NCBI GenBank assembly: GCA_016214035.1 | Contig: JACRPF010000001.1 | Span: 1 to 64,000 of the forward strand | Length of the DNA stretch: 64,000 nucleotides | Source: Spirochaetota bacterium | Lineage (GTDB): Bacteria > Spirochaetota > Brachyspiria > Brachyspirales > JACRPF01 | Reading direction: 5' to 3' | Shown here: piece after piece, positions 59,405-64,000 of the stretch | How the letters are laid out: each line of letters opens with the position of its first letter | Numbering within the stretch: the stretch's first letter is position 1 | Translations under genes and position numbers: made by a program | Notes under the pieces: generated by a model | Databases searched by the model: none | Seen by the model: only the letters and a program-made list of their open reading frames with translations | Told to the model about the DNA's origin: nothing

Positions 59405-59432
59405 AGTATAGGGCTTTTGCCCTGAGCGTCAA
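59405..59432 (-). promoter_or_regulatory. Promoter of the AraC-family gene at 59396, leaderless
   Basis: On minus: TTGACG (59432-59427), 16 bp, TATACT (59410-59405). The predicted start is close to 59398, two bases from the ATG. Confidence 0.7.
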
Positions 59433-59473
59433 GTGTCCGCGAAGAATCCCGATCACGCTGCCACCGGCCGGCC

Positions 59474-59530
59474 TTGACAAAAACGACATATTTGACGTAT
59501 AGTGTATGTACTCGTATGTACCAATACATA
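59474..59530 (+). promoter_or_regulatory. Promoter and palindromic operator of the GntR/LacI-type gene
   Basis: TTGACA (59474-59479), an 18-bp spacer and TATAGT (59498-59503) predict a start near 59510. Immediately downstream lie two GTATGTAC copies (59504-59511 and 59514-59521) and the perfect palindrome TATGTA (59515-59520), four bases, TACATA (59525-59530). An operator just after the start site would block transcription, so autorepression is likely. Confidence 0.65.
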
Positions 59531-59532
59531 GT

Positions 59533-60693
59533 ATGATATCAAAAAAACAGACAAACGTAACAAATCATGTCGAGCTCCGAAACGCCATCGAACGGACCAT
59601 CGAAGCGGCATCCCTGCGTGGAGAGACAAAGCTCCCCCGCGAGATGGATTTCGTCACCGAATACGGCGTAAGCAGAAACATGGTGCGCCGCGCATTGGCC
59701 GCTATCGCACGCGAAGGAACAATCATTAAAATCAAGGGCACGGGTACATTTATCAGCGGATCGCGTAACGACAAAAAACCTGAGACGCGCATCATAGGTC
59801 TCGTCGTGCCGCTTGCCACCTTTTCCGCCATCGCGCGCATCATCGAAGGCGTTGCGGAAATACTGTCCGCCGCGGGCTATACGCTCGCCGTGGAGAATTC
59901 GGGAAACAGCAGCCGCACCGAATTGGAAACAATCGAACGGCTGACATCGCGGCATGTTGACGGCATCATACTCTACCCGTCGACTGATACACGCCGGTCA
60001 GCTGCATTCAAGAACAAATTCCTCTCGCTCACCGGCCGGAATATCCCCATAGCAGTACTCGACCGGGAAATGGTTTTCGCCGACGGGAGCACGCCCGATG
60101 TCACCGTGGTTGCGTCTGACAACAGCGATGCGGTGACCCGTGCGCTCGGGTTTCTGTTCGACCGTGGACACCGCGGCATCGCGTTCGTAAATACGACGGA
60201 GCTCGCGACGAACAGCACCTACCGCGAACGTCAGAACGCATATATCGAATACATGACGCGGGTGAAACTTCCGCCGCACGTGCATGAAAACGCCCCGTTC
60301 GCCTACGACATCATTATCGCAAGGGCATATAACGGCGGACCGGCATACCGGTCCATCGCGGCATCGATCGCAAAAGACCGCGGGATAACAGCCGTACTCG
60401 CCAGCGACGACATTACCGCATATAATCTCGGGCAGGAATTTCTCAAACGCGGCATGCGCATTCCCGAGGACATCTCTATCATGGGTATCGGAAATGTGGA
60501 TTTCGATTTTGCCGCGTTCGGCGTAACCAGCATCGATCAGCGGCTTACGGAAACCGGACGGACGGCGGCGCGCGAGATACTGTCGCTTGCGGGGAAAAGC
60601 GGTGTTCAGAAACGCATCCTCATTACCGGCGCCGTAGTGGAGAAAGGGTCCGTCAGAAAAATCAGATTCAAACATCCGAAAAAAACACGATAA
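59533..60693 (+). CDS. Hybrid regulator: GntR-type DNA-binding domain with LacI-type sugar-binding domain
   Basis: 386 residues from the ATG at 59533. NHVELRNAIERTIEAASLRGETKLPREMDFVTEYGVSRNMVRRALAAIAREGTIIKIKGTGTFI (about 10-73) is a GntR-type winged helix. From about 85 the protein follows the LacI/periplasmic-binding fold (IIGLVVPLATFSAIARIIEGV, DGIILYPS, IPIAVLDREMVF, GHRGIAFVN, ISIMGIGNVDFDF, TSIDQR). It probably senses a sugar and controls itself and the GH5-like gene 24 bases downstream. No ribosome site is seen; the leader is about 23 bases, which excludes the upstream start at 59506. Confidence 0.9.
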   Translation: MISKKQTNVTNHVELRNAIERTIEAASLRGETKLPREMDFVTEYGVSRNMVRRALAAIAREGTIIKIKGTGTFISGSRNDKKPETRIIGLVVPLATFSAIARIIEGVAEILSAAGYTLAVENSGNSSRTELETIERLTSRHVDGIILYPSTDTRRSAAFKNKFLSLTGRNIPIAVLDREMVFADGSTPDVTVVASDNSDAVTRALGFLFDRGHRGIAFVNTTELATNSTYRERQNAYIEYMTRVKLPPHVHENAPFAYDIIIARAYNGGPAYRSIAASIAKDRGITAVLASDDITAYNLGQEFLKRGMRIPEDISIMGIGNVDFDFAAFGVTSIDQRLTETGRTAAREILSLAGKSGVQKRILITGAVVEKGSVRKIRFKHPKKTR

Positions 60694-60717
60694 ACACTTT
60701 CACGCAGGAGCCGCATC

Positions 60718-63700
60718 ATGAAAATCTTCACGATACTATTCGCCATGTGCTGCATGAGCAGCAGCATATTCGGCGCCGCCGCATCGATCTCGTTTTCAGA
60801 CGATTTCTCGGGAACCGACGGAAAACCGTCAGGCAGCTGGGAAATAATCTCCGGCACGTTTCCAGTTGCTGAAGGAAAACTGTCCGTTCGCGCCGACCGC
60901 GGCAGCGCATTCGCCGTAATACGTGACGTGCCGGAACTCGAGACGTTCGAATACAGCGTTCGTTTCAGCATCATGGAACGCGTGAATGCGAGCGGCTGGG
61001 TTACCGCCGGCGTCATGCTCTATCAGGACGGCGCGAATCACTGGCGCCTGCAGTTCGTTGAAGGCCCCGACAAAAAACGTTATTTCGAAATGGGCGAAAC
61101 GCTTGCCGGTATATGGCAGGCACACTCAAGCGGTCCGAACAAACTGCGAAGCGCCGATGTATCCGCCGGCACCTGGGAATACGGGAAGGAGTATCTCATG
61201 AAACTGTCGCTCACGACCAACGGCATCTACGGCGAGATCAGCGATACATCTGCGGGAAAGACCGTCGCGCGGTACCGCTATTTCTGGGATTCGGCGCGCG
61301 CGGTGCAGATGGGACGCCCCGGAATCACCGCGAACGGCTTTGCAGCTTCATATGCCCGGGCACGCGTCACCGCAGAGCGTATCATGGAGGCGCCGGCAGG
61401 CATCACCATTGAAGACGGCAAAGGCCGCTGCGCCGTACTGTCATCCGGCGACCCGGACAGCACTGCGCGCATAGCGGCGATAACGAAAACGGCCCGCGGC
61501 GCCGGTTTCGGTGTCACCGTACTTACCTGCGATGATATCATCCGGCCGAAAGTGCTGCGTCCGGAGAATTTCGACATATTTATTCTTCCCGACACGTCGT
61601 TTCCCGCGCCCGCCCGCGACATCGTACTCCGCTATTTCCGTAACGGCGGCAATGCGGTCATGCTCGGCGGCAGGGCGTTCGAATCGCTCCTCTATCCCGT
61701 TGACGGGAAGTGGCTGAAAAAACAGGATCTTGAGCGGACGATAGCAGCAACAGAACCGTCATCGGTACTGTTCAGCTTTTCCGGCGATACATCCGTATGG
61801 GAGCGCAGCAGCGATAAAAAGGACAACCTGTCAACGGCAACATCAGAATCAGGCAGCCTGCACATCGATATCAAAGGCTATACGCTCTGGGATACGTTCG
61901 CGACAACGCTCCCGCGCAAACTTGCGAAAAATGAATCGCTCATCATCGTGTCGATGAAAGGCGACGCTTCTACATCGCAGGTGGCCGTGGAGCTCAACGA
62001 ACAGGACGGTTCGCGCTGGATAGCGGTGACCGATATCACTCCCGAGATGAAACGGTATGTGCTTCTGCCGGCATATTTCAAGGCATGGGACACCAAAGCC
62101 AAGGAGAAAGCCGGCATCGATATGGAACGTGTGGAAAAAATATCAATCGGTCTTGCCGGAAGCCACACCACGCGCGTTTCCCGGGGCGATCATTCGATAT
62201 GGATTGATGCTATCGGCGTTGCGGAAAATCATTTCCGCGGCATCGATCTTTCCGCGACAATAAGCATCCCGGTATTCGGCGAGGATGACGATTCTGCGCT
62301 CACGGGCGTCATCGCCGCCCGTCATGTGAAATCTTCGCCATTCGCTTCGGATGAAAAAATTGCAGTGCCGATGAAAGGCCTCTCCGCGGTGGGTTTCGGC
62401 ATCCCCAATGAAAGCGTCTCTGTGCCGCTCATGGAAGCCGTCGACGCGCATGGAAGGAATCGCGGATATGCGGCGGGTATGCTCATGCATATCGGCGGCG
62501 GTTACCGCGGATCGACATGGCTCTATTCGGGTATCACCGGCGATGCGTTCTATACAGCCCCCGCGTTTGCAGCGTTTCTCGCCAAAGCGCTGCGCTCGAT
62601 GAAAAGCGGCGAGCTTTTGAAAAAAGCAGCCGTCGAAGATCAGACGCGGCCGAAAGGGCTTGCGCTCACCGCCGCGGCGCCGAAAGGATTCGTGCACATC
62701 AAGGATGGACACTTCGCGTATCCGGATGGGCGGCGCATGTTCATCACCGGCTGCAATTATATCGGTTCGTTTGCCACCGCGGTACGGTTCTGCCAGGACG
62801 AGAATTTCGATCCGCGCGAGATAGAGAATAATTTCCGCATGGCGCGCGACGCGGGCGTCAATGTCATGCGGCTCTTCCATGTGCACGGTCTCGTCGACGG
62901 AATCATGAAGGGCGACCGACGGAAACTCGACACGATACTCGAACTCGCCCGGCGCTACGGCGTCTATCTCCTGGTGGAGACAAGTGCCGGATTATCTGAC
63001 ACCGGCGGCGACATGAACGATGTCTGCAATATACTCACGCATGTAGCCGATGCGCTCAAGGACGAGCCGATGGTGTTCGGCTACGACCTTCGCAATGAAC
63101 CGCCGGTAAGCTACATCGCGGGAAGAAACTTTCCGGCAGGCAACAAACCAGCGATACACACCACGAGACTCATCGACCTGTATCCTGACGATGCGGCGGA
63201 TATCAAAAAAATCATCGAGACGCGTCCGTCATGGCTGCGTCTGTCGTCGGCCGTCACGGGAAGCGATGCGGAGAATGCCATAGCCGCGATATATCTCTGG
63301 AACAAATATTCGCGTGAATACAACATCAGCAGCACCACATTCGGCGCACTGCCGGCGACGGGACTCCCCACGCCGCCGAAATGGGAACCGCTGGTAAAGG
63401 CAGTTGATCAGAGTTACGGTCTGTGGATACAGATGCAGAAGGACGCCGTACGGAAGGCAGACCCCAATCACCTCATCAGTGTCGGATACAATCAGGTTTT
63501 TGCCGCATTGCCGTGCAATGATAAACTTGACTTTGTGTCACATCACGTATACGGAAAACCGTTCTCATACGCCGAGGTTATAGAGAACATCACCACGATG
63601 GATCGCCTGAAAAAACTTTTCCCGTCGCAGCCGGTGAGTCTCGGCGAGTTCGGCTATTCCACCGGGATATCCATGCCCGGCAGCGGCAATCTTGATCCGT

Positions 63701-64000
63701 ACACCGCGAGCGTCGGCGAGATGATACACTATCTCTACGCCTTTGCGAACGGCTACGAGGGCTGCAAAAAATGGATGCTTGTCGATTGGCCGCTTGCCGT
63801 CATGTACCGTTTCGGCAGCTGGGGACAGCACGGCATTGAAGGCAAACGGTATGAGGCGCGTTTCGGCATCTACGCCTATGACGGGACCGCGCACGGCAAA
63901 CCGAAACCCATAGCCTATGCGCTCAAATTCTTACGCGACTATGCGGATACAACCGCACCTTCCGGCGGCATCGCGATTACCGAGGGAACGCTGACCATCG
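60718..64000 (+). CDS. Large secreted multidomain GH5-like glycoside hydrolase, 3' end outside the window
   Basis: At least 1,094 residues; the frame is open to the last base. The start has CAGGAGC upstream. Signal peptide MKIFTILFAMCCMSSSIFGAA. A LamG-like sandwich (about 22-225, FSDDFSGTDGKPSGSWEI) is followed by a Rossmann/glutamine-amidotransferase-like domain (about 235-335, CAVLSSGDPDST, FDIFILPDTSF, YFRNGGNAVMLGG). A carbohydrate-binding-like sandwich follows (about 380-510). The C-terminal TIM barrel starts near 660 with FAYPDGRRMFITGCNYIG. GYDLRNEPP (about 792) gives the acid/base Glu and VSLGEFGYS (about 974) the nucleophile Glu. It probably cleaves a beta-linked polysaccharide. It directly follows the GntR/LacI-type gene. 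Confidence 0.82.
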   Translation, partial: MKIFTILFAMCCMSSSIFGAAASISFSDDFSGTDGKPSGSWEIISGTFPVAEGKLSVRADRGSAFAVIRDVPELETFEYSVRFSIMERVNASGWVTAGVMLYQDGANHWRLQFVEGPDKKRYFEMGETLAGIWQAHSSGPNKLRSADVSAGTWEYGKEYLMKLSLTTNGIYGEISDTSAGKTVARYRYFWDSARAVQMGRPGITANGFAASYARARVTAERIMEAPAGITIEDGKGRCAVLSSGDPDSTARIAAITKTARGAGFGVTVLTCDDIIRPKVLRPENFDIFILPDTSFPAPARDIVLRYFRNGGNAVMLGGRAFESLLYPVDGKWLKKQDLERTIAATEPSSVLFSFSGDTSVWERSSDKKDNLSTATSESGSLHIDIKGYTLWDTFATTLPRKLAKNESLIIVSMKGDASTSQVAVELNEQDGSRWIAVTDITPEMKRYVLLPAYFKAWDTKAKEKAGIDMERVEKISIGLAGSHTTRVSRGDHSIWIDAIGVAENHFRGIDLSATISIPVFGEDDDSALTGVIAARHVKSSPFASDEKIAVPMKGLSAVGFGIPNESVSVPLMEAVDAHGRNRGYAAGMLMHIGGGYRGSTWLYSGITGDAFYTAPAFAAFLAKALRSMKSGELLKKAAVEDQTRPKGLALTAAAPKGFVHIKDGHFAYPDGRRMFITGCNYIGSFATAVRFCQDENFDPREIENNFRMARDAGVNVMRLFHVHGLVDGIMKGDRRKLDTILELARRYGVYLLVETSAGLSDTGGDMNDVCNILTHVADALKDEPMVFGYDLRNEPPVSYIAGRNFPAGNKPAIHTTRLIDLYPDDAADIKKIIETRPSWLRLSSAVTGSDAENAIAAIYLWNKYSREYNISSTTFGALPATGLPTPPKWEPLVKAVDQSYGLWIQMQKDAVRKADPNHLISVGYNQVFAALPCNDKLDFVSHHVYGKPFSYAEVIENITTMDRLKKLFPSQPVSLGEFGYSTGISMPGSGNLDPYTASVGEMIHYLYAFANGYEGCKKWMLVDWPLAVMYRFGSWGQHGIEGKRYEARFGIYAYDGTAHGKPKPIAYALKFLRDYADTTAPSGGIAITEGTLTI

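Overview
No rRNA, tRNA, CRISPR array or insertion sequence was recognised in this window, so the organism can only be judged from gene content. The window is moderately GC-rich and carries many secreted carbohydrate-active proteins (GH28, PL22, GH5-like, DUF4838, LamG/beta-helix, SGNH), Gfo/Idh/MocA oxidoreductases, AraC regulators, a sugar-phosphate isomerase family protein and an FAD-HEAT protein. It also has outer-membrane barrels and a bacterial alpha-2-macroglobulin. This fits a Gram-negative, polysaccharide-degrading, probably uncultured bacterium of the Lentisphaerota/PVC or Spirochaetota type. I cannot choose between these with confidence.

Layout. 1-148: start of a secreted GH28 pectinase leaving the window on the minus strand. 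A dead partial copy of it lies at about 8318-8640 and shares 126 identical bases with the window edge. 372-8031: a possible small-molecule cluster. It has an ICMT-like methyltransferase and a beta-propeller protein on plus. A minus-strand operon encodes a PaaK-like adenylate-forming enzyme, an enolase-superfamily enzyme and a GH3-type acyl-adenylating enzyme. A divergent membrane LuxR-type regulator faces the operon across two copies of a dyad operator. 8774-21702: DUF202 protein, alpha-2-macroglobulin, an isolated nuoL, glyS, and a sulfide:quinone reductase / DsrC-TusE / DsrE sulfur set.

21738-26449 (minus) holds the most unusual locus. In transcription order it is thioredoxin, secreted thioredoxin-like protein, ArsM-like methyltransferase, a 30-residue peptide with CC and CC pairs, a hairpin, a radical SAM/SPASM maturase and a thioredoxin-thioredoxin reductase fusion. 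It reads as a RiPP-like or metalloid-thiol peptide system. Its promoter, and that of a DUF2892 gene at 32281, carry the same GTGAC-N3-RTCAC palindrome at the same distance from the -10 (predicted position -41).

26620-32056 (plus): outer-membrane protein, lipoprotein propeller, an ECF sigma factor, an overlapping membrane protein with an external CBM48 domain (likely anti-sigma), and secreted or outer-membrane proteins. 32066-38497: DUF2892, tandem FAD/HEAT oxidoreductase, a degenerate receiver protein and a PPC-domain secreted protein. 38589-64000 is a carbohydrate-use region with AraC and GntR/LacI-type regulators, five Gfo/Idh/MocA-type proteins, esterase/lyase-like secreted enzymes, PL22 and a GH5-like enzyme that runs off the right edge.

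Two genome-style observations stand out. Several genes start 6-7 bases after a clear -10 box with no Shine-Dalgarno sequence, so they are probably translated from leaderless mRNA. Two divergent intergenic regions share a 160-180 bp repeat module followed by large palindromes of unrelated sequence.
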